Position numbers and translations under genes: made by a program. The notes under the pieces were generated by a model, which made no database searches, was not told where the DNA came from, and saw only the letters and a program-made list of their open reading frames with translations. A stretch of 64,000 bases of DNA, from positions 19,668,225-19,732,224 of the forward strand of contig NC_049990.1 in assembly GCF_000003815.2 (NCBI RefSeq), read 5' to 3'. Positions 22,282-34,600 of the stretch are shown in pieces. The first letter of the stretch is position 1. Every line of letters begins with the position of its first letter. Source of the DNA: Branchiostoma floridae. Its lineage: Eukaryota > Chordata > Leptocardii > Amphioxiformes > Branchiostomatidae.

Positions 22282-25200
22282 TTAAACCCAGTTCTCGTCC
22301 TCAGACTGGATACCCATCCTGCGACCGTGTCCAGGGTAGTATGACTCCATGTCGTCATCAACACCTGTCGTGCTGGTCACGTGATTCTCCACCAATCCGC
22401 ACTCTTCTCTCCACACACCTTCAAGACCCGCGCAGTAGACCTTCACCTCATTGACGTCATCAAGGTCGTCATCATCATCCTGCCCGAACCAGGAGAAGCG
22501 AACCTTCTGGTTGGTCGTGACGTCATCTCGGTGACAGAACTGGCTGTCTTCCCGCCAATCAGCGTAGAGCACGGCACATCTCAGCTTCCTCTGCAGCAGG
22601 GGACTCACGGGTACGTGCTGGGACAGGTGGCCGCTGTCGTAGTCACTGGAAAGTTACAAAGTCTAGCAGTTGAAAGGATATCTGACTGGGCCGCAGTCAG
22701 ATATTGAGTTAATCTCCAAAGCTATAATAGAAACAATACGTCAAATTACAGGAGATGAGTACATGTTCTTTTAAATAGTTTTAAATTCAAAATTGAAATA
22801 TATTATTATTACGCTAAGTTATCTTAAATGTTCTATCTAACGTTAATACTTTACTTAATAAAGAAATAATCATATAGACTCACAAATCTCCTTCAAACAT
22901 GAACTGTTCCGAGCTGATCTCAGTGTCCGTCTTGTCTGTGACGTGTGGCGTGGATCCGATCACCTCTCGTGTAGCAGCGCTAAGCTCGTGCCGAACGGGA
23001 CATGCCGTGATTGTGATCATGACTTCTGCTTCTGTGAAGTCAGCGTGCCGAGGACTTGTCTCTCCCCACCTGCTGATGACGTCATTTCCCGCGTTTTCTC
23101 CCTCAGCGGGATCTGGCAGATCGCAGGTGTTCATGACGTCAGAGGTGACGTCACAGGTGATGCCATCCTTACAGAAGTGGTGATCCTTCTCGGCGTTCCC
23201 CTCGGAGACTTGGCCCCCTCCAAGAGGACACGCGGAAGGTGACTTCTCCTTTACGGCCGGCCCCTGGTCATCATCACACACGGTGACGTCATTTTAAGAC
23301 GACACGTCTGCTTCGTTGTGGTCGGCCCTTTCCTTTGTGTTGGGCGGGCACTGTGGTGGGCACTGTGGTGTGCCTAGATAAAAAGGCAAAACAAGCTAAA
23401 GGCACATGTACACCGGCTTGCAAGTCAGTGAGCACAGAAAACAGCAAGGACTACAAGTTTCGGTGCCTAGACAGACAGACAGACGGAGAGAGACTGACAA
23501 ACAGACAGACAGACAACGTTGTCTACTTCATTGAAAACTTATCAAGAAACAAATCTTGACTCTGCATGCTATATCATTATATATAGACCCAGATTTCGGT
23601 ACCCAAAAGTTTATTCTTTTCTCAAAGTTGTCCAGAATGGAAGTCATTGTCATACTCGTAACAAAATAAAAAGGCAAATGAAGCATAGTAACTCAAAAAA
23701 TTCATTATGCATATGGCCTCACCAACATTTGATCGCTCACCTCTCTTGTTCACAGCATCTCCCAACACCTCCTTGTTGTCCACTTCATCTACTGCGTCTC
23801 CAGACGTCTTCTTGCTCTCAGTGGAAGCTGCACGGACGTCTTCCGCAGTGGACAGCGCCTTATCGCGCATCTTCACGGGGCCGGCAGCCGTCGGCGTCTC
23901 GTCCGAGACATCCCGTGGGCACTTGTTGGCGTCCCCGGTGGAGGCAGTCTCCTCGTTTGTTTCAGCAGGCCTACCAAACTGGGCGAAGACTTGCTGGTCT
24001 TTCTGATCACCCCTACTAGCCTCGCTTCCGGTTGAATCCCTGTCGGCCCTGCCGTTCTTTCCGAGAGGAAAGGCGGCGCTCCTGCACAGCACCCCGGCCG
24101 GGGTCTGTGGCGCCAGCGGTACCAGGTTCAGGCCTGTGTACTGACTGTTGACTGACGGGACGTACTGAACACCTTGCACAGGTGGTACTTCGGAAGGTGT
24201 ATGCGTGGCTTCCGCCTTTTTGTGCTGATAAATATAAAAACAAAGGTGTTATATAGTTAAAGGAAGATGTACAATATAGCTATTCATAGTTCTATAGATT
24301 TTTAACTTAACTTTTGAACAAAATTTTACTTTTGACTACAGAAAGATAAAACATTTAGGCCATATGTATTTATCCGATGACATCCGCTATCTGTTTCGAA
24401 ATACATAGACCATACTCTAAATCATACAAATTGGGAAAATATGTGCCGTATATTGCAAAATGGATGATAATTAAACAGAACACAAGAGTCAATTTCGATG
24501 TCCAAGAGGACGATGAAAAGTTGCATAAAAATGAAGAATCTGTTTTTCTTTATACCCTACTGTGTGTTGAGTCATTTGTTTAACGTTCCTGACCACTTAG
24601 ATTTTATAACGAAGGCAATTTCTTTCTAAAACCTTTTGCACACGCTCGCATCGCATTTGATGCTCCCAGGGTAGTCATCCATATAATCGTATTCTTGGTC
24701 TATACAGGCCATGCACAAATGTTTCAAGATAGCGTCGTACCGAACGCCGTTCTAGAACGGGAAGTTTTGGTCAGTTAGCAACAATGGCGTTAGGTTTTGA
24801 TTTGATGTGGCGTATTTTGAAATTACAGAAATTCTCACCTCATACAGCGCGGCAGTGACAAGAACGCCCGCCCCGATGAAGAGCCCCAGGTCCAGACCGC
24901 TCCAGTCCGCATGGCCGGTCTTGTACGGCATGTCCGGACGGAGGCAGTTCTGCTGGGAACCGCTAGGGTGCGGTGGGGAAGTGTGCACAAGTACCATACC
25001 TGGGTCGCAAGTGATTGAGAAATTAAGAATCGTCGAGAAAGGAATGAAAGGAATATGTAACGTCCAGTGGAATTGTACAAAGCTATCTTCTTTTCAATGT
25101 TCAAATCACTTTCTTTAAAATGAAGGCCCTGTGTGGTGTGTTTTGGTTCCGACTTGTTCTAATGGACAAAAAACAACAATAGACCAACAGACATGAACAT

Positions 25201-25705
25201 TAAAGAAGAAAAATCTTGACGATTGAAACCGTGTCAGTATGTCATTTTACCAAGATAAAAAGAAAGCAATACATAGACGAATGTGGAGACTGGACACCAC
25301 TGACGACGAAACAAAGTGCTAAGTAAACTTTACCTACACTGCACTATCATCAACGCTGATAATTCCGTGTAAAATCCTATGATGTTTGATCACGTGGTGT
25401 GTTGTACAAAAGTACTCTCAAAGCAGAGGTTAGGCTCAAGCTTGTTTTGGACGTCTTCTTTTAGGCTTTCTGTTTTGACAAAATAGAAAGCCCGTTTAGA
25501 ACGAATAAAACGAGTTTAAAACAAGTCGAAGCATAACATCAGCTTGCAGAGTAGTATGAAACTACTCTATGAATGAAATGACTAGAGTTAGAAACACAGA
25601 CGACATTTATCATTCCTTACCTGCGGCTGGTCTGGTGTATGTGGATACTGCAGTTCTGGGACAGACCCGCAAGGCGACGCCTAGCGCCGCTCGAGCGGTC
25701 TGCAT
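22282..25705 (-). pseudogene. Duplicated unknown gene, copy A (in-frame stop in exon 4)
   Basis: Five exons splice in phase: 25621-25705, 24839-24999, 23741-24224, 22884-23373, 22282-22645, giving 528 codons. Exon 1 encodes MQTARAALGVALRVCPR and onward, an Arg-rich amphipathic start without acids, typical of a mitochondrial presequence. Exon 2 has NCLRPDMPYKTGHADW and a membrane helix (GLFIGAGVLVTAALY). Exon 3 holds TGLNLVPLAPQTPAGVLCRS and a polar tail. Exon 4 is acidic and disordered-looking, with ACPLGGGQVSEGNA. Exon 5 has CAVLYADWREDSQFCHRDD and an acidic run. In exon 4 codon TAA (23294-23296) replaces the GAA of copy B (39313-39315), the frame otherwise continuing. I do not recognise the family. 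The stop could be a true null, an allele or a base error, so the pseudogene call is provisional. Confidence 0.55.
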
Positions 25706-26021
25706 CTTCTCACTCACGGTACGTAGATACACAAACGTTTAGTTCAAGACTCTGACGTCTTGATTAATATAGTGAAAAAATACGAGTGTTTCTCACGGAA
25801 ACTTCAACTATTCGTGGACAATTCTCAACCAAAATCTCGCTTAAGCTGTCACAAGAGACGCTGATTTTGGTTCATGGCCTGGCAGAAAAAAGAAACACGT
25901 CTTGCTTCTGACCTGTTGCCACTGGTAAACAACAACAAAACAGTTGCTACCTGGAACAACCGATTGCGAGGTTATTTCCGGTCAGTTTACGGACTTCCGG
26001 TGTTCTGGAACGCCACGGTGG
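22344..26021. repeat. Segmental duplication, copy A
   Basis: This block matches 38239-42067 in the same orientation through exons, most introns and 5' flank. Homology fades left of gactccatgtcgtcatcaac and right of acttccggtgttctggaac. The copies are about 12 kb apart and enclose the sulfotransferase-like gene. Coding parts are nearly identical; the intron between exons 4 and 5 has diverged more. Confidence 0.9.
25412..25557. mobile_element. ctctccaag-family MITE in intron 1 of copy A
   Basis: The left end actctcaaagcagaggttag and its partner ending acatcagcttgcagagtagt are imperfect inverts, with internal gttttggacgtc / gtttaaaacaag arms. The equivalent element in copy B (41405-41605) is longer in the centre, so the copy here has lost internal sequence. 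Its presence in both copies shows that it predates the duplication. Confidence 0.7.
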
Positions 26022-26971
26022 TTACTGAAAGTGTTCGGTTACGGAGAAGGACAAAAGTCGGGGATAAACAATACTATTTATTTGTAAATACTATTTATTT
26101 GGCCCGAATGCTAATTGCACGAACTTTCTCTTTACCTGGAACATTAACATAAAAGGGAACAACCGACTGTGAGGTCATTTCCGGTCAGTTTACGTACTTC
26201 TCGACAATAAAGTTGTTGATTTCTTTAGAACAACAGTGGGGATTCCTTAGAGATGCTTGCTTTCAGTAGTAGTATTGCTTAACATTTCATATAAAATGAC
26301 CATATGTTCGCGCCAATTTTTGCGACCTTAAAAGCACCGGGATTTTTTTGTTGTCTGCCTGTCTGCACCCTTGTTTCACCCGCGAAATTTAAACTACAGC
26401 GATTACTCTATTTTTTCCTTACCACAAAATCAAAACCGACCATATCCCCTTTTAAAGTACTAAGAGAAGATCTATGTGGAGAAGATCATGTAAAACTTAA
26501 ATATTGCAAGACCATTGCAAAGCAATGTCAACCAGTGTCAGAAATACCGCACTTCAGGGCCTCACACTCACAGACGAACTAACTCTGAGGATTGGATCTT
26601 TCGTCTCGGGAGTTTGTTTGAAAAGAGCAAGATCAAGCATTATAAAAGCCCTGTAGTCGAAGATCCATATGATAGGGCTGTGAAACGGAATGAACGCTAT
26701 CATATGGGCAGTGACATAGTGGAAGATTCAGGTAGTAAGAAACATCTTGTACAGTCGTAGGGCCAAGGTTCGAACATTCATTTCGACTTCTTTCTTCCAC
26801 AATAAAGTGTGTTGTTTTCTAAGATACCGCGCAAGCCGGTTCACCGTTTGATCCCGCTACATAAGTAAGTGTAAACAACTGCCTGCGGTATAACTAAATG
26901 ACCTTTGACCTACGTAATGCTATCTACAGGGGTTTTCCAGCACAGCCACCTAAACATTTCTTGATTGTAAA

Positions 26972-27226
26972 ATGACCGGCGGTTCTATGGCTTTTTTAAA
27001 TGCACATAGATCGATTCCACAGTGTGATAGTCCATTTCGTCGCCCTCGCGGTGAAAACAAGTACGGCAACACCCGGACTTCCGCTTTTTCTCATGACAAT
27101 GTTTTCGGGCTCAATGATCAGTTTATCCCTACAGTCCGAAGACTAGATACGGATTTTACTGTAATCGGGCCTCAATTCTTGATTGTTAACAGTACTGGGG
27201 ACATCACCGACCTTACAGAAGACTGA
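26972..27226 (+). CDS. Small open frame of 84 codons, hypothetical
   Basis: It begins MTGGSMAFLNAHRSIPQC and ends DITDLTED before a TGA, with a mixed, protein-like composition and no low complexity. No domain is recognised and no splice sites tie it to a neighbour. It could be a small single-exon gene, an exon of an unseen transcript, or chance. Confidence 0.2.
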   Translation: MTGGSMAFLNAHRSIPQCDSPFRRPRGENKYGNTRTSAFSHDNVFGLNDQFIPTVRRLDTDFTVIGPQFLIVNSTGDITDLTED

Positions 27227-27485
27227 ACAGGTGAATATGAGTGAGCTTAACGATATTTTCTGTGTACAACAAGAACGTAACATTTGAATTGGTTTTCTAG
27301 CCTATTCTCAACAGATACTGTCGTCATTGTAGAAAATATCACAGTAGCTATTCATGCTAGCAGTTTACTGTTAGACGTACATGCAAAGATCGTAAAGATT
27401 AAAAGGGCAATTAAAACAAAAATGTTTCAAACCCTTGGTCGCGGGTACAACTGATATGCGCATTTTCGACCCAATGTCTCCCTTA

Positions 27486-27764
27486 AGCTAAGGGCACAAC
27501 CCGCCGTGCGTGCAAATACGTGCTGTCTACGTACCAAAACGTGGGCAACCTTTAGGGATCCGTAGGTGGTATAAGTACCGCCTCCGTACGAAGTAGTGGG
27601 GAATCCGATGGATTTTCGAGCACGCAGACGCGCCGTAGAACGTTACGTGTAGCCAAAACTTTGTGTGCCTGCTCTTGCCAGTCGTAATACGTGTCAGACG
27701 TGGCCTTCAAAACAGAAAAAAAACAACGGACAAATTGCACGTACGGCGGGTTGTGCCCCTAGCT
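27486..27764. mobile_element. Harbinger-like MITE (copy 1), TTA duplication
   Basis: The ends agctaagggcacaacccgcc and ggcgggttgtgcccctagct pair with few mismatches. Both sides are flanked by TTA. A second member at 44692-44958 has the same ends and the same TTA flanks. A 3-bp TWA target duplication is the mark of PIF/Harbinger elements; the assignment is inference. Confidence 0.75.
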
Positions 27765-28383
27765 TTATGGAGACAAACTGAGACGACAATATTGGCTGAA
27801 TTTTTGTAGTTTTTTTTTTTTTCCTTAGATCTATCATCATTCAGGTTGACGTGTCTGACACTGCCACGTCATCTCCGGACAGGGGAATTCCGTGACAGGT
27901 CGGTACGTTTTCACCACATTTCGGTTCTAATGTATTTTTCTCTTTTTTTTTTTGCTATTAAATACTGTTATTTTCTTATATAAATACAATCCTATGTTAT
28001 CTAGAGTATCTTTGATATTCAACCCTATCCAGACAGGGCTTTTTCGTCAGCGGGGTTGGGGTGGGGGTTGACTCATTTAATATAATAGAGACCCTTCGAA
28101 ATTTCAAAACGGCTTGATCACCGAATTCGCAGGGAATAATGTGCTTGTAACGTTTTATAATTCCTGAAATTTTGAGATAATTATGACGTAATATGACGTA
28201 ATTATGACGTCATTTATTGATTTTTCTTGGCTAAAACTGGGAATTCTCATAATACCTTAATATATCACAATTATTAGCAATAAAGGTTTTTTTAAACAAT
28301 TTGACGCCATATGTATGCTAATTTGATTACGCATTTCTCTTTAGCAGCCCTACGTGCTTTTGAGAGAAGGACCCTATGCGACC

Positions 28384-28549
28384 ATGGATATATTCACAGT
28401 AGCCACAGCCGTTACAGCTCTATGTGCAGTAGTTACCGTAGTCTATTTCGTCTCTCATCACCTGACTACACAATCGTCGTCTTGGCCCAAGGTTTGTTGG
28501 AATTTTGAGAGAGACAGCCAGAGCCAGCCAGCCAGCCAGCCAGCCAACC

Positions 28550-28596
<47 letters not shown>

Positions 28597-28623
28597 GACA
28601 AAGACAGGCAGACACACACAGAT

Positions 28624-28673
<50 letters not shown>

Positions 28674-31600
28674 TGCCACAAGTTTTACTTTATTTTATAG
28701 GACTAGATAAAGCCAGGTCACGCAGAGGCGGGATCCTGTGGTGTATAGTTTTCAGCCAAATGCGCCACGTATAAAATTAAGTTAATATCATGTGACCTGA
28801 TTTAACTTTTTGGACTTAATGATGTAACGTTAATATTGCTTCGACTGTATTATGTTTGATTCTCTTCTTTCGGTTGGTCTTTTTACCTCCATAAAAATTG
28901 GAGGTATAGTTTTTGGTGTGTCTGTCTGTTTTTCTGTGTGTGTGTTTGTTTTTCCAGGTATTTGTGGTAAGTATAACTTTAGAACCTATTTATGGACTAC
29001 AATGATATTTGGTATGTGGGTAGGGGTTGGGAAGACGAAGGTCAAGGTCAATTTTGGCCCCCCTATTGTGTGATCTTGGTACTGCAGAAGAACTTTAATT
29101 TTTTGTATCTTTTTACATTGACATGCTATGGTCTTGATTTTTGGTGGCAGATAGCATGTGATGTAAGGGAAAAGTGGTGTATGTATGGGCCCCCTAGCAA
29201 CTTACTCTGGGACTGCAGGAGCCTTTTGTCAAAATCTTCCAAGGAGCATAACGGTGCACACCCCAATTCTTCCGCGACCGGGGGCGACAAAAAAGTGACG
29301 AAAGGCTTCCGAGGGTCAATGTTTGAGTTGACATTTCTCAGTATTTCCTGCGAAATGACATTAAGGGGGCACACACCAGTTTATTTGGGGGTTCAAATGG
29401 AGGCGACACACCCTCAAGTCTAGCGACCATCTCTTCCAGGGAATTATCCTGAAGGAAAATAACTGTATATGGGGTGAGAGGATATACCTTCAGCTACAAG
29501 ACCAACTGAGTTTCGATCCTTCAACTTCTCTAATTTTGAAAACTTATAGGGAAAAAACATTATTTTCATGTCAAAAATGATGCACAAAATCGGGCATTTT
29601 CGCATTGGATAAAACAGATGAAGAAGATTTTTCCGGCAGCACGACTGATACTGCCAGAAAGAAGAAAATCTAAAGACTAATCCAGCCAATTATAAAGAAA
29701 ATTCTAGTACTACAGTTTTTTTTAATCATCCACGGCGCGCGGCATTGCAACTTTGCTTGACACAGCGCTTCAGAGGTAAATCTAGGTCACGGGCCTCTTT
29801 ACATTCAGGCATAGGGATATCGCGGAAGCAACGCGCGGACCAAAACACAATTTGCACCAAAAACACACCATTTCCTACGCTTTTCAGCCATGTAACCGTT
29901 TAATGTCATTTCGCAGGAAATAATGAGAAATGTCAACTCAAATATGGACCCTCGGAAGCCTTTCGTCACTTTTTGGTCGCGGACTACCACGGACCCCGGT
30001 CGCGGAAGAACTGGGGTGTGCACCGTTAATATATGCAAATTATGATTAATATTGTCCATGACTTTAAAAAGTTATACTCTATAATCATGCCAAGTTTGAC
30101 TTGTCTGCGACTTTTCTTTCTCGAGTAACAGGTGGTTGAATGTTGCGGTGTCGGAAGGCTGTTTTTGCGCCTCCAGGATGGTATACCATTCAATGCGCAT
30201 AATAGCAATTACGTCACAATGAGCTTGTCCTATGGAAGAGGTTTTAGGCTATCAATACGTGCTAAATAAAGAGGTATGGCCATGAAAAGGAATGGCAGAG
30301 GGGTGCTCTTGTGATGGAGCACACTTTCCTCCTATTTCTGACTGGAACAAACGGTGTAAGCCTCTTAGAACATATTTGAGTTCGTAACGTCACAATACCT
30401 GCCGCTGGCCTATGTTCTGAAGTGACAACGATGCAGTTTTAAGTTCCGCGCTTTAACGGAAAGCACTTGAAATGTTAATTTTTGGTCATATCGAGTAGAG
30501 AATAGACCTAGCTTTCCCGTCCAAGCGTTTCCGTTGACAAGACTCCTTTTATGTCGTAGAAAAATGAAGTTAAATGTTGTACCTTTGGTAAAGATGGAGG
30601 TCTGTGCTGCACTTCTTGCGGCTATGAAGGTATAAACGGGCATCTGCTTAGATAAGGCTGTACAGTTTGGTGTCGGTCTCGGTGAGATAAAGAAGCCTTT
30701 AGATGTGTCTTCGGATTAGTGCAACTTATTTGTGTTAAGGCCGAGAACTAGCGCCACACCGAACTTGACACTTGATTCAGAAGGAAAGTGCGAAAGTGAC
30801 GTCATCGGGGCCTTTTTTCATTGGAAAATGCCTGCTTCTCAATGTAGGAGCAATTGTGAAACGTGCAAATGCGATTTCAAAGTGCCCAAGAGGTACTGTA
30901 GGTTACACAACAATGTTTCGGTAGGTGTTATGCAATCTATGCTTAGCGCACACACTTCGAAGTCTGTGCGACCGTGTTTGAGGGGAGGGGGGGGGCGTGG
31001 GGAGGGGGGCAAATCCACCCATTATATGACAGTGTAGAATCATATCAAAACCTGCGAAATCCGGCTTTTTTTTAACTCGGATTAGTTCGGGGCTATACAC
31101 TTTCATGGGAAAAATGCAATTTGTTGGCTATTATCACTAATACTTTTCAAAAATATTGTTTTCAGGATGGGTGCTTTTAAGGGGGCACACACCAGTTTAT
31201 TTGGGGGTTCAAATGGAGGCGGCACACCCTCAAGTCTAGCGACCATCTCTTCCAGGGAATTATCCTGAAGGAAAATAACTGTATATGGGGTGAGAGGATA
31301 TACCTTCAGCTACAAGACCAACTGAGTTTCGATCCTTCAACTTCTCTAATTTTGAAAACTTATAGGGAAAAAACATTATTTTCATGTCAAAAATGATGCA
31401 CAAAATCGGGCATTTTCGCATTGGATAAAACAGATGAAGAAGATTTTTCCGGCAAGCACGACTGATACTGCCAGAAAGAAGAAAATCTAAAGACTAATCC
31501 AGGCAATTATAAAGAAAATTCTAGTACTACAGTTTTTTTTAATCATCCACGGCGCGCGGCATTGCAACTTTGCTTGACACAGCGCTTCAGAGGTAAATCT

Positions 31601-34600
31601 AGGTCACGGGCCTCTTTACATTCAGGCATAGGGATATCGCGGAAGCAACGCGCGGACCAAAACACAATTTGCACCAAAAACACACCATTTCCTACGCTTT
31701 TCAGCCATGTAACCGTTCAATGTCATTTCGCAGGAAATAATGAGAAATGTCAACTCAAACATGGACCCTCGGAAGCCTTTCGTCACTTTTTGGTCGCGGA
31801 CTACCACGGACCCCGGTCGCGGAAGAACTGGGGTGTGCACCGTTAAACGGTTACATGGCTGAAAAGCGTAGGAAATGGTGTGTTTTTGGTGCAAATTGTG
31901 TGTTGGTCCGCGCCTTACTTCCCGGATATTCCTACGCCTGAATGTACACAGGCCCGTGACCTATATATATATAGATTGACATCTGAAGCGCTGTGTTAAG
32001 CCAAGTTGCAATGCCGCGCGCCGTGGATGATTAAAAAACTGTAGTTCTAGAATTTTTGTTTATAATTGGCTGGATTACTCTCTAGGTTTTCCTCTTTTTG
32101 ACAGTATCAGTCTTGTTTGCCGGAAAAACCTTCTTCATGTATTTTTTTCAATGCCAAAATGCCCGATTTTGTGCGTTATTTTTTTACGTAAAAATAATGA
32201 TTTGTCCCTGTGATTTTTTTAAACTAGAGAAGTTGAAGGATCGAAACTCAGTTGGTCTTGTAGCTGAAGAAATATACTCTCACCCCATATACAGTTATTT
32301 TGCTTCAGGATAATTTCCTGGTAGAGCTGGTCGCTAGACTTTAGGGCGTGCCGCCTCCATTTGAAACCCCAAATAAACTGGTGTGTGCCCCCATAACGGA
32401 ACATAGAAATGATGGATTTCCATGATATTTGGCATGCAGGTACCTGTGGCAGAGATGTATATAATGATTTTCAAATTATGCAAATTTGGAACTTAATTTG
32501 CATACTTAATGAGGAAAATCTATATCAACAGTGTTTCAAATATAGGACTCAAATACATGTGACGTATGTAGTTATGTCTAATTATGCAAATAAGTCCCTA
32601 ACTTGCGTAATTAATGTGAAAGTGTCGTAATTCTTCTTAGTACATGTAGTACATGATTGGGCTGTCAACACTGTGGCATGTGTAAGTTAGTTAAATTTGT
32701 ATATAAGCAAGCATAAATTATGCAGATTTGAAAGTCATTTGCAAAATCAAAATATTTCATGGAGGTGTGAGGTCTCAGAACTCTTTTTTTCTTTTAGACT
32801 AAGCAACCTTTGGCTTACATTCGAAAAGTGATGCCAAAGAAAACAAAGCTACACCTGCCACTAAACTCTCTCAACGACTTCATACCGGTTGGGGAAGCGA
32901 CAGCGGTTCATGACGTGGCACAATTCTTCACTGTTCGTGGGAACGAGTTTTCTGTTTACAGTATAGACTGGGAACAAGACGTGTTGGTGCTGATCCGACC
33001 CGTGGATGGTGTGGATCTGAAAGCACATCCGTTCTTTCGTGAGGTTGGTTTTTCCTTTTCTTACCTCTGACTGTGTGGTGTCGTCTTGGCTTAACATTTA
33101 TGGTTTTGGGCCATGGACCCATAGGTCCTGGTCTCGAAACCATTGACATGTTACCTTATAATGTGCACTTAACACGAGTTGGGTACCTAGCTTCGGTTTC
33201 AGAGGTAAATGTGGTGGAAGGAGAGAATTTGGCTTCACCTTCTAATATTGTGCCCTAGACATAGTGGATAACAACACACTACCCCCACAGCCCCACAAAG
33301 TCTATGGACTAACTTCACCTTTATCTTTCACAGCTGAATCCGATTCTTAAATGCTTAAGAACTCCATGATCAAGGTAAATGGGGTAGAAGAAGCTTCTAA
33401 TACCGAGCCCAAGACATACCGTGTCCGCAGTCATCTAACTCAGTATTTTTTGGCAAAGTATAGCTTCCATAGCAGGCTCTCTGGGCCTGATATGTTTTGG
33501 GGGCTTATAATATACTTTTGCTGAACACGTTTTTGTTCTAGGTTGCTTGTAATTGTGCGGGCCGGCAACACAAGCAACCTGGTACAAAACGACATGGCCA
33601 AAAAAGGTATTTATATGCCTCCCCAAAAGACCAGGCCAAGAGAGTCTGCTATGGAGTCTATTTTAGAACTATCTAAGGTGATAAGTTGTGCGAGAACAGA
33701 GATTTGATACTACTTTCTGATAGCCTAACGACAACTTCATTGTGGCAAATCGACTGTACCAAACTGACAAGGTAGCGAAACGACCGGTTACCGTTTTGAT
33801 AGCTCCCATATCTACACAAATTTCTTTTGAATTTTCAAGTATAGTTATAGCCTATCAACATGTAAGTCACAATGTGCGTGATAAAAAAATATCAATGTGA
33901 TTCTTTCTAATCAAAAAGGTTGTTTATTAACAACCAGGATCTATATAATATCGAGAGTCGACGTTTCAGTTACTGTCTGTCACTTTCTTCAAGCCAATAA
34001 AGACTGTTTTATTCCTCACAGCCGCGCTAGGTGTCGCTGCTAACAATGCGGTCCCAAACGTAAAGTAGTGTAGATCATACGGTTCCAAACTTAGCGTATT
34101 GTCATAAAAATATATTTTCAATGATAACAATTGCTATACGGTGATTTTCAAACCTGATGAACTGTTTTAAGGATGACTTTTCCCCTGATTTCAGGCCCAG
34201 AGACGGAAAGCAGCCGAGATTCTCTGTGTTCCCTTGGAGCTACTCCAGGACGTGGCGAGCGCTGTTGCTGACCAAGTTGCGCATGTGCAGGAAGTCTTCA
34301 TCTTCATGGCAGGTAAAGCGCGCCAAATTTCATGTCACATAACGCCTAAACGGCCAATGCTAGAGCCACTAAATTTAGTGAATTCTCCGGAAATTAAGTT
34401 AACTTTGAAAAAACAATATTTTAAAAGTTTAGAAAGTTCCCCATTTTTGTGTTGCCATGGCAACCGATTGTCGACGAAAATCGCTACTTTTGGTTCTATC
34501 AATATATTTTTAGGTTTCCTTGCAATCTTACTGCTATTTTATTACATTCAATGAATATTATGTAATTTGGATTGTTTTCCATTATTAAATATGTATGATT

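Larger units (their letters stand above)
26022..28383. other. Intergenic between divergent genes
   Basis: The 5' ends of duplicated gene copy A (minus) and the sulfotransferase-like gene (plus) face each other here. It contains a second, partial copy (26156-26200) of the block aacaaccgattgcgaggtta found at 25959, a Harbinger-like MITE (27486-27764) and one short open frame (26972-27226). Promoters must lie here, but no TATA or initiator can be fixed. Confidence 0.5.
28876..32775. repeat. Older repeat split by later insertions
   Basis: The left end cctccataaaaattggaggt (28889 region, ctccat/ggag arms) and a right end with tttcatggaggtgtgaggtc (32755-32775) look like the two parts of one element. 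A related end lies at 7310-7330 (cctccaagtttcatggaggt) with the same ttttggtctgtctg context. The TTAA-flanked family below sits between them. The reconstruction is tentative. Confidence 0.35.

Noticed and set aside
22381-23242. Plus-strand frames opposite the duplicated gene exons (also 38280-39460)
   Set aside because: The minus-strand reading splices in phase and continues between exons; the plus frames are shadows.
28354-28774. Arg/Glu and Ser/Leu repeat frames on both strands
   Set aside because: Produced by the microsatellite; only the first part (from 28384) is a real exon.
29126-31941. Several 60-140-codon frames with shared sequence
   Set aside because: They are copies of the same TTAA-flanked repeat read in different frames, not a gene family.
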